Shown: positions 1 through 6,089, counted from the stretch's first letter. The stretch: 14,730 nt of DNA from an uncultured Christensenella sp. (GCA_905210905.1 CAJLYQ010000056.1:1-14730); one strand, 5' to 3'. Program-made: numbers and translations. Notes: generated from the letters alone by a model not told the origin.

Positions 1-236
1 CACCTTCCCCCGAGGGGGGGGGAAGGCTTTTATATTGTCGCTTTGTCCGCCCGTTCAAGTCCCGCTCATTAAGAAAATAAAAAGAGCCGCTTTTTGCGAC
101 TCGTTTTATTTTGGTGCCGTATAGCATAATTTGTACGAACTTGCTTTAGAAGAAATAGCGGTTTTATCCGCCGTTTCTATTTATTGTGTGGTGTGCAGAG
201 TATTACGTAAAACGAATATCCATCGTTTGGTAATTA
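1..236. other. non-coding left edge
   Basis: No credible gene. It starts with a C/G hairpin (arms CCTTCCCCC at 3-11 and GGGGGAAGG at 18-26, within a run of nine G), followed by CTTTTAT, so it may be a terminator or a repetitive palindrome like the one at 13771-13786. Positions 53-65 read GTTCAAGTCCCGC, a tRNA T-loop-like string that also occurs inverted inside the tRNA-Leu at 2871-2883, but the stem around it does not pair. A second hairpin at about 151-177 (GCGG/CCGC core) lies downstream of the SecB-like gene and could weakly terminate that operon. Confidence 0.5.
74..112. terminator. bidirectional intrinsic terminator
   Basis: Positions 74-90 and 96-112 are complementary apart from two mismatches, with a TTTTT loop. 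The A-rich left arm and T-rich right arm give a U-tract in both directions. It is followed by TTGGTGCCG, the same string that follows the tRNA-Leu terminator at 2821-2860, so it may once have served a tRNA. Confidence 0.6.
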
Positions 237-638
237 TTAAGCTTTTACCAATTTATTTACATCTATAATCGGAATTTGAATAGGCATAAGCCCCGGTTGT
301 GTTGTCAATATGGATATTTGGCTACGAATATACGGAAACATTATTGCGACGGTATTAAAGTTTATTATGGAATCTCTCAAACTATCATCAATTGTCATGT
401 CATCAATTTTAAATACTCCAGTTGCAACAACCTCTAATTTTATTCTTTCATCGTCGTCATTTATTGTCGTAGTTATAATTACCCGATATATAGAACTATC
501 CGCATCATTTTGTTGATGTTCTATATTATAATTAATTGTGAGGGGCATTTCTCCCATTTTATCTTTTTTCTGTTGAAAGGAAAAAGAGGAAAAATACAAA
601 TCCATCATTTTTAAAACGCTATCAATATTTTTTTTCAT
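237..638 (-). CDS. SecB-like chaperone of a toxin-antitoxin-chaperone (TAC) system
   Basis: 133 aa from the ATG at 638. This start is chosen because AAAGGAG sits 8 nt upstream; the longer reading frame up to 665 would overlap the antitoxin gene and lacks a comparable site. The C-terminal half has the SecB signature: a beta-strand rich core (YRVIITTTIN, residues 51-60; VVATGVFKIDD, 70-80), then IMFPYIRSQIS at 99-109 matching the SecB pattern 'ILFPYARE', and a closing Gly-x-x-Pro-x-x-x-Pro segment (residues 116-123). Known biology: solitary SecB-like proteins downstream of HigBA-type modules (Mycobacterium tuberculosis Rv1955-Rv1957) protect the antitoxin and let it block the toxin. Here the gene is third in the operon, 14 nt after the antitoxin stop, with the ribosome site abutting that stop. 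Canonical SecB is not expected in most Clostridia, which favours a TAC role over general export. Low GC suggests acquisition. Confidence 0.85.
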   Translation of the reverse strand: MKKNIDSVLKMMDLYFSSFSFQQKKDKMGEMPLTINYNIEHQQNDADSSIYRVIITTTINDDDERIKLEVVATGVFKIDDMTIDDSLRDSIINFNTVAIMFPYIRSQISILTTQPGLMPIQIPIIDVNKLVKA

Positions 639-652
639 AATAATAACTCCTT

Positions 653-1042
653 TTAAGCGGCACAAATAGAGAGGTTTGTGCAGACGTCTGTGGTTTTAGT
701 AATATATTCAACAATAAGGTGAGTTGTATTAGTTTCACTCAAAAGAGTATGAGTAACGCTTGTTTGTTCATCTTTTTTTATTTTAAGCCTCTCAACCGCT
801 TCATCATAAATCATTTGCAAATTCCCCCAAAATTGTGCATCAAAAGAAAAGGCTTTTTCAAGTTTTATTGCCGTTTTCATAGTAATTGGACGTTTCCCAT
901 GGATTATTTCATTTATAATGGTTTTATTGATCCCTATTTTTTTTGCAAGCTTAACCTGCGTCATCCCAGAGTCATCTAAGTATTCTTTTAAAATTTCTCC
1001 CGGATGCACTGCATAATTTAACTTTGTCCATTCTTTACGCAT
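653..1042 (-). CDS. higA: HigA-family XRE antitoxin with C-terminal extension
   Basis: 129 aa, started by ATG at 1042 behind AGGAGAAAGG. Residues 13-75 form the HigA-type helix-turn-helix: HPGEILKEYL at 13-22, then MTQVKLAKKIGINKTIINEI at 27-46, then the family string GKRPIT at 49-54 and FWGNLQ at 72-77. Such antitoxins bind the toxin and repress their own operon. The body ends near residue 85; the remaining 40-45 residues (LLSETNTTHLIVEYITKTTD within 100-119) are an extra tail with hydrophobic patches. In known TAC systems such a tail is the chaperone-addiction (ChAD) sequence recognised by the SecB-like partner; that reading is inference here. The gene sits 15 nt after the toxin stop and 14 nt before the chaperone start, so all three are one transcript. 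Confidence 0.9.
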   Translation of the reverse strand: MRKEWTKLNYAVHPGEILKEYLDDSGMTQVKLAKKIGINKTIINEIIHGKRPITMKTAIKLEKAFSFDAQFWGNLQMIYDEAVERLKIKKDEQTSVTHTLLSETNTTHLIVEYITKTTDVCTNLSICAA

Positions 1043-1057
1043 TTTCCTTTCTCCTTC

Positions 1058-1402
1058 TTAATATTTGTGGTTGTTTATATCAAGTATACGTATGGCTGTC
1101 ATATTTATGTAATCATCTTTTATGTCTGTATTTGTACATTCAAAAATCATTCTATAACCACAATTGTTCTCTCCTCTTTTTACTCTCAACGACATTTCAT
1201 ATTGATGTTTTCCTTTTAGCTTTTCTAAATGATATCCCAGGTTCTCTGGTTTCATAAAAAAAGCAAGGTTTTCGCAAGATGACAAAATAGGCATAAGAAG
1301 ACGCAAAGCTTTTGCGGCAACAAGTGGCAATTTTCTTTGAGCAAACTTTTCATCTATACAAAGTTTCTCAACATATAAATTCTTATACTCTATTTTTAGC
1401 AT
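1058..1402 (-). CDS. higB: HigB/RelE-like toxin
   Basis: 114 aa. It has the outline of the HigB (RelE/ParE superfamily) ribosome-dependent mRNA interferase family: an N-terminal strand EYKNLYVEKLC (residues 5-15), helix DEKFAQRKLPLVAAKAL, the segment GYHLEKLKGKHQYEMSLRV (about residues 56-74), the core strand GYRMIFEC and a C-terminal ILDINNHKY, matching the family ending 'I.DI..YH'. The known family function is cleavage of mRNA during translation. It is the first gene of the operon, ahead of antitoxin and SecB-like chaperone, the same order as in the mycobacterial TAC locus. The ATG at 1402 follows a weak GGGA site; low toxin translation relative to antitoxin would fit. Active-site residues cannot be assigned without alignment. 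Confidence 0.85.
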   Translation of the reverse strand: MLKIEYKNLYVEKLCIDEKFAQRKLPLVAAKALRLLMPILSSCENLAFFMKPENLGYHLEKLKGKHQYEMSLRVKRGENNCGYRMIFECTNTDIKDDYINMTAIRILDINNHKY

Positions 1403-1429
1403 TCACATCCCATAATATATGTATTCCAT

Positions 1430-1448
1430 ATTCACTAAATTAGTGAAT
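1430..1448. promoter_or_regulatory. perfect dyad operator of the TAC operon
   Basis: ATTCACTAA-A-TTAGTGAAT: two 9-bp arms, perfectly symmetric around one base. It lies just downstream of the predicted start of transcription (about 1452) and 28 bp before the toxin start codon, the expected place for autorepression by the HigA-like protein. A second, shorter dyad (GCTTGA/TCAAGC, 1474-1489) overlaps the -35 box. Confidence 0.75.
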
Positions 1449-1458
1449 TCATAGTAAT

Positions 1459-1487
1459 ATATTACATTCATTAGCTTGAGATGTCAA
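1459..1487 (-). promoter_or_regulatory. promoter of the TAC operon
   Basis: On the minus strand: perfect -35 TTGACA (1482-1487), 17-bp spacer, -10 TAATAT (1459-1464). It is the only strong promoter seen before the toxin gene. Confidence 0.8.
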
Positions 1488-1686
1488 GCGTTTATTAATC
1501 TATGCTGTAAAGGTTCATCAATTATACACTCTATTGTAATATATTAGTTAAAAAATTTAGTTTTCCTTAAAAGGTTTAAATAGTTAAGTTAAATATTGCC
1601 GACAACGCCTTTTATTATACGGATTTACGTGTGTTTAATTATTGTGGGGCACAACACCAATGGAATGCAATAGCTAAAGAAAGAGA
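1488..1686. other. AT-rich intergenic stretch
   Basis: No complete gene. On the plus strand, codons at 1580-1690 read 36 residues without a stop (ending QHQWNAIAKERD and TAA) that look protein-like but have no start codon or ribosome site; upstream in frame is a stop at 1577. This may be the 3' remnant of a decayed gene, or chance. Confidence 0.3.
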
Positions 1687-2253
1687 TTAATGTCTTTCTA
1701 ATTTATATCCGCAGTAAGGACATTCTTTACTGCCTTTGGTTATCTTATGAAAGCAGCAAGGACATTCGTCTTCACGAGGAATATCGTCGTTTTCACTATC
1801 GTTATTATCTTCATCGTTATTATCTTCGTTGATAGCGTAGATATACTCGTTAACGATATCGTCGTTTTCACTATCGTTATTATCTTCGTTGTTACTATTT
1901 TCGTCAACAGCGTTGATATATTCGTTAACAATATCGTCGCTAATATTCTTTATTATTGTTTTATAATCAGCGGCGTCGATTATTGTTTTTTCATTTATAT
2001 TCAGCAATATTAGTTTTTTAACGGAGTCTTCGATATCGGACACTTGGCCGAGTAATTCTCCGAAGCCGTACAATGCAAACGAGGCGATTAACAACGCTAT
2101 TAGTCCTGCTCCGAGAATGATTAAGCCAAGAATGAAAGAAGAGTCGTCAGCTTCCTTAAAAAGTAGCACCGCTACCACTATGGCAAAAACAATTCCCGCA
2201 ATTGCATAAAAGGTAGCTAAACTTTTAATCTTTTTATTGACGTTCTTAAACAT
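1687..2253 (-). CDS. membrane protein with acidic tandem repeat and C-terminal zinc ribbon
   Basis: 188 aa from the ATG at 2253, chosen because AAAGGAG lies 8 nt upstream; a longer frame to 2358 would run through a transcription terminator. Residues 12-33 and 40-62 are two hydrophobic membrane segments. Residues 106-155 are two 25-residue repeats (DDIVNEYI... and ...EDNNDSEN), very acidic and Asn-rich. The C-terminus has a zinc ribbon, C164-x-x-C167 and C178-x-x-C181 (CPYCGYKL). The layout suggests a small membrane-anchored protein with a flexible acidic linker presenting a zinc ribbon. Family and function are not recognised. A structured RNA with its own terminator precedes the gene, so expression may depend on read-through. 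Confidence 0.8.
   Translation of the reverse strand: MFKNVNKKIKSLATFYAIAGIVFAIVVAVLLFKEADDSSFILGLIILGAGLIALLIASFALYGFGELLGQVSDIEDSVKKLILLNINEKTIIDAADYKTIIKNISDDIVNEYINAVDENSNNEDNNDSENDDIVNEYIYAINEDNNDEDNNDSENDDIPREDECPCCFHKITKGSKECPYCGYKLERH
1789..1938. repeat. 75-bp tandem repeat inside a gene, two copies
   Basis: Copies at 1864-1938 and 1789-1863 encode the two 25-residue acidic repeats of the zinc-ribbon membrane protein. Within each unit there is a further repeat of TCGTTATTATCTTC. Copy number is likely to vary between strains. Confidence 0.8.
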
Positions 2254-2277
2254 ACTTTTACTCCTTTTCTGTGCCGT

Positions 2278-2309
2278 AAAATAAAAAATGCGACAACCGA
2301 AGTTGCCGC
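2278..2309 (-). terminator. intrinsic terminator with UUCG tetraloop
   Basis: On the minus strand GCGGCAAC-TTCG-GTTGTCGC forms eight pairs (one G-U) with a C(UUCG)G loop, followed by ATTTTTTATTTT. It lies just upstream of the ribosome site of the 1687-2253 gene, so it either ends a small RNA or attenuates that gene. Confidence 0.85.
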
Positions 2310-2487
2310 ACAAAAACGCAAACTCCGAAAGTCGCCAAACTAAACGGATTCTATGCAAGTATCACCTTACACAACGCACCGAATGGAATTTGCATTTTTA
2401 ACAAATGCTGTAATGCGTTGCAAAAGGTTATAATACACCTTCATAAGGATAATGTGTCCTTGCAAACAAGGATTCGTTTAGTTTGGC
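2278..2487 (-). ncRNA. structured RNA of unknown class, leader of the 1687-2253 gene or free RNA
   Basis: Predicted transcript of about 210 nt starting at 2487, exactly 7 nt after a promoter -10 box. Its first 13 nt (2475-2487) pair perfectly with 2334-2346, closing the structure. Inside are a hairpin CCTTG/CAAGG (2458-2471), and a longer arm with three paired segments: 2364-2368 with 2424-2428, 2372-2378 with 2414-2420, and 2392-2397 with 2403-2408. A UUCG-loop terminator ends it (2278-2309), 24 nt before the start codon at 2253. It could be a riboswitch or attenuator, or an independent small RNA; the size and the rod-like main arm recall 6S RNA but I see no decisive 6S sequence. No T-box consensus is present. 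Confidence 0.5.
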
Positions 2488-2493
2488 ATAACT

Positions 2494-2522
2494 AATATAA
2501 CATATCGTTAAAAATAATTCAA
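2494..2522 (-). promoter_or_regulatory. promoter of the structured RNA
   Basis: Minus strand: -35 TTGAAT (2517-2522), 17-bp spacer, -10 TATATT (2494-2499). Transcription would start at about 2487, the first base of the closing stem. Confidence 0.6.
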
Positions 2523-2820
2523 TCTTTTTAAAAATTTATGAATAAAATCAATGAATAAAAAGAATATTTTAACTTCTAACCTGAAATAATCTCTTATATA
2601 AAAATAAAACGAACTCAAAAATATCTCAAAGATTCTGTTTATTTTGATTTTGTGTGCGGTATAACGGATCACTCGTATGTACTGTTGTCCCCGCTTTAAG
2701 AGCGATACGGTTTCGGCGTTTAGAGTTTGGAAAATAGCGTGTGTTATCTCGTCAGGTTTGCGGCGTAGCTCGCAAACTTGCGAACCGCTTTTTGCGCGGT
2801 TCGCGGGTCCGGTATAAGGC
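2523..2820. other. intergenic region with two hairpins
   Basis: No gene that I can support. The left half (to about 2660) is very AT-rich. The right end carries GTTTGCG/CGCAAAC (2756-2777) and GCGAACCGC/GCGGTTCGC (2780-2804), two adjacent perfect stem-loops of the kind found in repetitive extragenic palindromes. Confidence 0.5.
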
Positions 2821-2860
2821 AAATAAAAAACCGAGTATATATATACTCGGTTTTTTATTT
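2821..2860. terminator. perfect palindromic terminator after tRNA-Leu
   Basis: The 40-bp stretch is its own reverse complement: A/T-rich flanks around a CCGAGTATA/TATACTCGG core. On the minus strand it directly follows the tRNA CCA end and supplies a T6 tract; it would work in both directions. Confidence 0.85.
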
Positions 2861-2945
2861 GGTGCCGAAGGCGGGACTTGAACCCGCACGATGTTGCCAT
2901 CAGCGGATTTTGAGTCCGCCGCGTCTGCCATTCCACCACTTCGGC
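2860..2945 (-). tRNA. tRNA-Leu (anticodon CAA)
   Basis: Acceptor arms GCCGAAG (5' end at 2945) and CTTCGGC (2864-2870) pair perfectly; discriminator A (2863) and encoded CCA (2860-2862). The anticodon stem GCGGA/TCCGC encloses CTCAAAA, giving anticodon CAA, which reads UUG leucine codons. The T-arm is GCGGG-TTCAAGT-CCCGC. The long variable arm (TGATGGCAACATCG) is typical of class II tRNA-Leu. It is the only tRNA in the window, and its 3' end faces the AT-rich island. Confidence 0.95.
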
Positions 2946-2959
2946 TTGAAAGTATCTCT

Positions 2960-2988
2960 ATATTATCACATTGTCTGCCGTTTTGCAA
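2960..2988 (-). promoter_or_regulatory. tRNA-Leu promoter
   Basis: Minus strand: -35 TTGCAA (2983-2988), 17-bp spacer, -10 TAATAT (2960-2965), 14 bp before the mature tRNA 5' end. Confidence 0.7.
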
Positions 2989-3066
2989 GCGTTTTATTTT
3001 CTGTTTGTTCGCTTTATGGCAATTTCTTTTTTTCGCCGTTATTTCTTAATATCGTTCGTTCTCTTA

Positions 3067-3594
3067 TCAGTCAATCATCATTTCCACGTAAGTTTTGTAC
3101 ACTTCGGGGGCGGATTCCTGCCATTTTGCTGCCACGCTGTTGGCTTTTGCTTTGGTCGGCACGGTGAATTTAAGTTCGAACATCGTTATTTCGCCGTTAA
3201 GCACGCAGCATCTTACGGTATACGTACCGTCGCCGTTCGGTTCGGACGAGCAAACGAACTCCTGTTTCTTTTGGTATTCGAGTTTGTTATTCTTTATATA
3301 TTCCGCTACATCGTCTCTTACCGACTTAAAGATACTGCTGTAAAAATAACTCAGACAGACCTTGCCGTCTTCGCTTATGGTAAGGAGATTATCCCCTTTG
3401 TTATGCGGATCGGGTTTGGAAAAAACGAATCTCGCTCCGATAAGTTCGTCGATAAAATGGGCAAAGCAAAAGTACGGAACCCAGTTGTTCTCCACACAGC
3501 ACATTTGCGTAAGCAAATCCTGGTTTATAGGGGTTTCGTACTTGTCAAGTATAAAAAGTATAAGTAGTTTATTCTTTATATCCTCGTCAATCAT
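3067..3594 (-). CDS. DUF4364 family protein
   Basis: 175 aa, close to the usual length of this Firmicutes family. Residues 9-20 (LLILFILDKYET) and the following helix-rich stretch to about residue 57 (HFIDELIGARFVF) resemble the N-terminal winged-helix-like region of DUF4364; LLTISEDGKVCLSYF (about 69-83) is a family hallmark; the C-terminal half is beta-rich (YTVRCCVLNGEITMFELKFT). The family is conserved in Clostridia, probably a DNA-binding regulator, but no biochemical role is known to me. There is no ribosome site: the strong promoter ends only 9 nt before the ATG, so the mRNA should be leaderless. Single gene, between dut and tRNA-Leu. Confidence 0.85.
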   Translation of the reverse strand: MIDEDIKNKLLILFILDKYETPINQDLLTQMCCVENNWVPYFCFAHFIDELIGARFVFSKPDPHNKGDNLLTISEDGKVCLSYFYSSIFKSVRDDVAEYIKNNKLEYQKKQEFVCSSEPNGDGTYTVRCCVLNGEITMFELKFTVPTKAKANSVAAKWQESAPEVYKTYVEMMID

Positions 3595-3603
3595 TGCTCA
3601 AAA

Positions 3604-3632
3604 AGTATACATTTATTTGTCGATTTTGTCAA
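3604..3632 (-). promoter_or_regulatory. promoter of the DUF4364 gene
   Basis: Minus strand: -35 TTGACA (3627-3632, perfect), 17-bp spacer, -10 TATACT (3604-3609). The expected start of transcription, 6-8 nt further on, is only 2-4 nt before the ATG at 3594. Confidence 0.85.
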
Positions 3633-3684
3633 ATAAACCGATACAAATAAAACAGCCTGATATTCTACGTCCCTTTTTCGGGCG

Positions 3685-4188
3685 TTATAACGTCGTCGTG
3701 CTGCCGAAACCGCCGTTTCTCACCGCGCTCGCTTCGTCGTCGGTCGTTATTCCGAACGGCAGAAAAATCCCCTGACAAAAACCGTTGCCGCACTTTACTT
3801 CCACCGTCTTTCCTTCTTTCGAATCGTTGGTTACTTTGCAAAAGATATGCCCTTCGTTGTCGCTGCCGTAATAGTCCGAGTCGATAATCCCGACCGTGTT
3901 GTCGAGTTGCATTCTGTACTTAAACCCCAGTCCGCTTCTCGGAAACAGCGCAAGCACCCAGCCGTCCGCGATCATAACTCTTATCCCGGTAGGTATCTTA
4001 ACGCTCTCCCCCGGATTCAGCGCAACGTCGATCGGCGCGTAAAAATCATACCCGGCGCTCCCCTTCGTCGCCCTTTTCGGAAGTTTAATCCCGTCGTAAA
4101 TCTTTCTTATCTCGCTTTCGTCCGAAGTCGCAAACGCTTTCCTGAACTCGTCGAAACTTACCTTTTCAAACTTCGCTACCTGTTGCAT
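3685..4188 (-). CDS. dut: dUTP diphosphatase (dUTPase)
   Basis: Hydrolyses dUTP to dUMP and pyrophosphate, keeping uracil out of DNA and feeding dTMP synthesis. 167 aa. All five trimeric dUTPase motifs are in order: SAGYDFYAP (44-52), PRSGLG (83-88), GIIDSDYYG (100-108, with the catalytic Asp), NGFCQG (135-140, a variant of the usual G-x-R-x-A-Q) and RNGGFGSTT (157-165). An N-terminal extension of about 35 residues precedes motif 1, as in a clostridial subfamily. Start at 4188 is supported by AAGGTGA upstream. A TATAAT lies at 4229-4234 on the minus strand but I see no good -35 partner. Likely monocistronic. Confidence 0.93.
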   Translation of the reverse strand: MQQVAKFEKVSFDEFRKAFATSDESEIRKIYDGIKLPKRATKGSAGYDFYAPIDVALNPGESVKIPTGIRVMIADGWVLALFPRSGLGFKYRMQLDNTVGIIDSDYYGSDNEGHIFCKVTNDSKEGKTVEVKCGNGFCQGIFLPFGITTDDEASAVRNGGFGSTTTL

Positions 4189-4341
4189 ATTTCACCTTTT
4201 CTACTTCGTTTTTCCGCTTTAATGTGCGATTATATAATACGTGGAAAAATTGAACTCTCCGCTTTCTTCACCCTGTCGGGCGGGCGGGTGGGCAGACTCG
4301 CTCGTTTTTCGGCGCAAAAAATCGCTTTATAACGGAAAATA

Positions 4342-5691
4342 TCAGTTTTTATGCGCCCAAACCGGTGCCGGTATTCTTCCGCCACGGGACACGAACGCCG
4401 CAGGAGAGAACGTGCTTATCGGCATAATCGGCGCGCTTCCGAGCAATCCGCCGAAATCCACCGAGCCGCTTTCTTTGCCGTAAACGGGTATTACCCTTAC
4501 CGCAGTGGTTTTTCCGTTAACCATTCCTATCGCCGCTTCGTCGGCTATCAGGGCGGAAATAACTTCCGCAGGCGTACTGCCCGCCACCGCTATCATATCA
4601 AGTCCTACGCTGCAAACCGCCGTCATCGCTTCAAGTTTTTCTATCTTCAGCGCACCCCTTTGCACGGCGTTTATCATTCCTATGTCTTCGCTTACCGGGA
4701 TAAACGCTCCGCTGAGTCCGCCGACGTGGCTCGTCGCCATAAAACCGCCTTTTTTAACGGCGTCGTTAAGCAAAGCAAGACAAGCGGTCGTTCCGCATGC
4801 CCCCACGCTTTCAAGCCCTATTTCTTCCAAAATATGCGCGACGGAATCTCCCATTACCGGCGTAGGCGCAAGGCTTAGATCCACTATTCCGAAATTTGCG
4901 TTAAGCCTTTTCGAGGCTTCCATAGCGACAAACTGCCCTACTCTGGTTATTTTATAGGCTACCTTTTTGACGGTTTCCGCAACTTCGGTAAGGTCTTTGC
5001 CTTTAACGTGTTCGAGAGCGGCTTTTACCACACCGGGACCGCTTACGCCGACGTTTATCACCGTGTCCGCTTCCCCTACTCCGTGAAACGCTCCCGCCAT
5101 AAACGGATTGTCTTCCACTGCGTTGGCAAATACCACGAGTTTGGCGCAACCGATGCTTCCGCTGTCGCGCGTTTCGTAAGCCGTTTGTTTCACGATCTCG
5201 CCCATAAGCTTAACCGCGTCCATATTTATACCCGTGCGCGTGGACGCGACGTTTACCGACGAACACAGGTTCTTCGTAGTCGCAAGCGTATAGGGTATGG
5301 TTTCGATGAACCGCTTTTCGTAGTCCGTCATTCCCTTATGGACGAGCGCGGAATAACCGCCGATAAAGTCCACTCCGCATTCTATCGAACAACGGTCGAG
5401 AACCGCCGCAAGTTTTTCCGAACCGCCCGTTCTTGCGGTTATAAGGCTCACCGGAGTGACGGATATACGCTTGTTTACTATAGGAATACCCGTTTCGCTC
5501 GCAATCTCGTTGGCGGTTTTTACCAAAGACCCGGCTTTGGAATTTATTTTTTCGTAAACGTTTTTACACGTAGCGTCGATATCTCCGCCGATACAGTCGA
5601 AAAGGGATATACCCATCGTGACGGTACGAACGTCGAGATGTTGCGAATCGACCATACGGTTCGTTTCTAATACTTCGTTAATGGAAATCAT
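4342..5691 (-). CDS. DUF711 (PFL/UPF0210) family protein
   Basis: 449 aa, the usual full length (about 450). The family is related in sequence to pyruvate-formate-lyase-like/glycyl-radical folds by naming only; its function is unknown. Recognisable segments are VRTVTMGISLFDCIGGD near the N-terminus, GVDFIGGYSALVHKGMT in the middle, the glycine-rich VGVSGPGVVKAAL, GSVAHILEEIG-like DSVAHILEEIGLESVGACGT, and AVAGSTPAEVISALIADEAA and VPVYGKESGSVDFGGLLGSA near the end. It starts 15 nt after the stop of the ACT-domain gene. This pair is adjacent in very many Firmicutes and archaea, which supports a shared, probably amino-acid-sensing, role. Confidence 0.93.
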   Translation of the reverse strand: MISINEVLETNRMVDSQHLDVRTVTMGISLFDCIGGDIDATCKNVYEKINSKAGSLVKTANEIASETGIPIVNKRISVTPVSLITARTGGSEKLAAVLDRCSIECGVDFIGGYSALVHKGMTDYEKRFIETIPYTLATTKNLCSSVNVASTRTGINMDAVKLMGEIVKQTAYETRDSGSIGCAKLVVFANAVEDNPFMAGAFHGVGEADTVINVGVSGPGVVKAALEHVKGKDLTEVAETVKKVAYKITRVGQFVAMEASKRLNANFGIVDLSLAPTPVMGDSVAHILEEIGLESVGACGTTACLALLNDAVKKGGFMATSHVGGLSGAFIPVSEDIGMINAVQRGALKIEKLEAMTAVCSVGLDMIAVAGSTPAEVISALIADEAAIGMVNGKTTAVRVIPVYGKESGSVDFGGLLGSAPIMPISTFSPAAFVSRGGRIPAPVWAHKN

Positions 5692-5706
5692 ATAAAACCG
5701 CCCGTG

Positions 5707-5976
5707 TTAAACTCTGTGCATCGCCTGAAAAATGGCTTCGGATTGGATACGAATGTCTACGCCGATTTTTTCCCCGGTCTGTTTAAGCCGAGCGGAAATC
5801 TCGTCGAACGCAAGGTTCGCTTCGCTCAAATCGACGAGCATTATCATCGTAAAGTATTTTTGCATTATGGTTTGGGAAATATCCTCAACGTTAATGTTCA
5901 TCTCCCACAACGCGGTAGCGACCTTCGCTATAATTCCGCGCCGATCTTCGCCTATTACCGACACTATCGCTCTCAT
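5707..5976 (-). CDS. ACT domain protein (UPF0237)
   Basis: 89 aa consisting of one ACT domain: the N-terminal strand MRAIVSVIGEDRRGIIAKV, helix, then the strand YFTMIMLVDL. ACT domains bind small ligands, usually amino acids, and this subfamily resembles the glycine cleavage regulator GcvR half. First gene of a two-gene operon with the DUF711 gene, 15 nt apart. The ATG at 5976 follows GGAG; a strong promoter lies upstream. Confidence 0.93.
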   Translation of the reverse strand: MRAIVSVIGEDRRGIIAKVATALWEMNINVEDISQTIMQKYFTMIMLVDLSEANLAFDEISARLKQTGEKIGVDIRIQSEAIFQAMHRV

Positions 5977-6007
5977 TGTAATTTACTCCGTTTTCCTTTT
6001 TCTTAGT

Positions 6008-6036
6008 ATTATAGCAAATCAACGCAATTTAGACAA
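6008..6036 (-). promoter_or_regulatory. promoter of the ACT-DUF711 operon
   Basis: Minus strand: -35 TTGTCT (6031-6036), 17-bp spacer, perfect -10 TATAAT (6008-6013), about 31 bp upstream of the ATG at 5976. Confidence 0.8.
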
Positions 6037-6089
6037 CTAATTACAAAATAAAACGAATATCGACAAAGATAACGGGGCATAATCGGGAT

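Noticed and set aside
40..70. tRNA gene on the plus strand ending near 70
   Set aside because: A T-loop-like GTTCAAGTC is present, but the T-stem has two mismatches, no acceptor, D-arm or anticodon arm fits, and no CCA follows. At most a remnant.
1789..1938. CRISPR array
   Set aside because: The repeats are in-frame coding repeats without spacers; nothing else in the window resembles a CRISPR.
2278..2487. T-box leader
   Set aside because: No AGGGTGG-type T-box sequence, and the downstream gene is not amino-acid related.
2508..2939. 143-codon reading frame on the minus strand
   Set aside because: It runs through the whole tRNA-Leu gene and its terminator and has no ribosome site.
3640..3684. 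Terminator after dut
   Set aside because: The CGTCCC/GGGCG pairing has a mismatch in a short stem and no T-tract follows on the minus strand.
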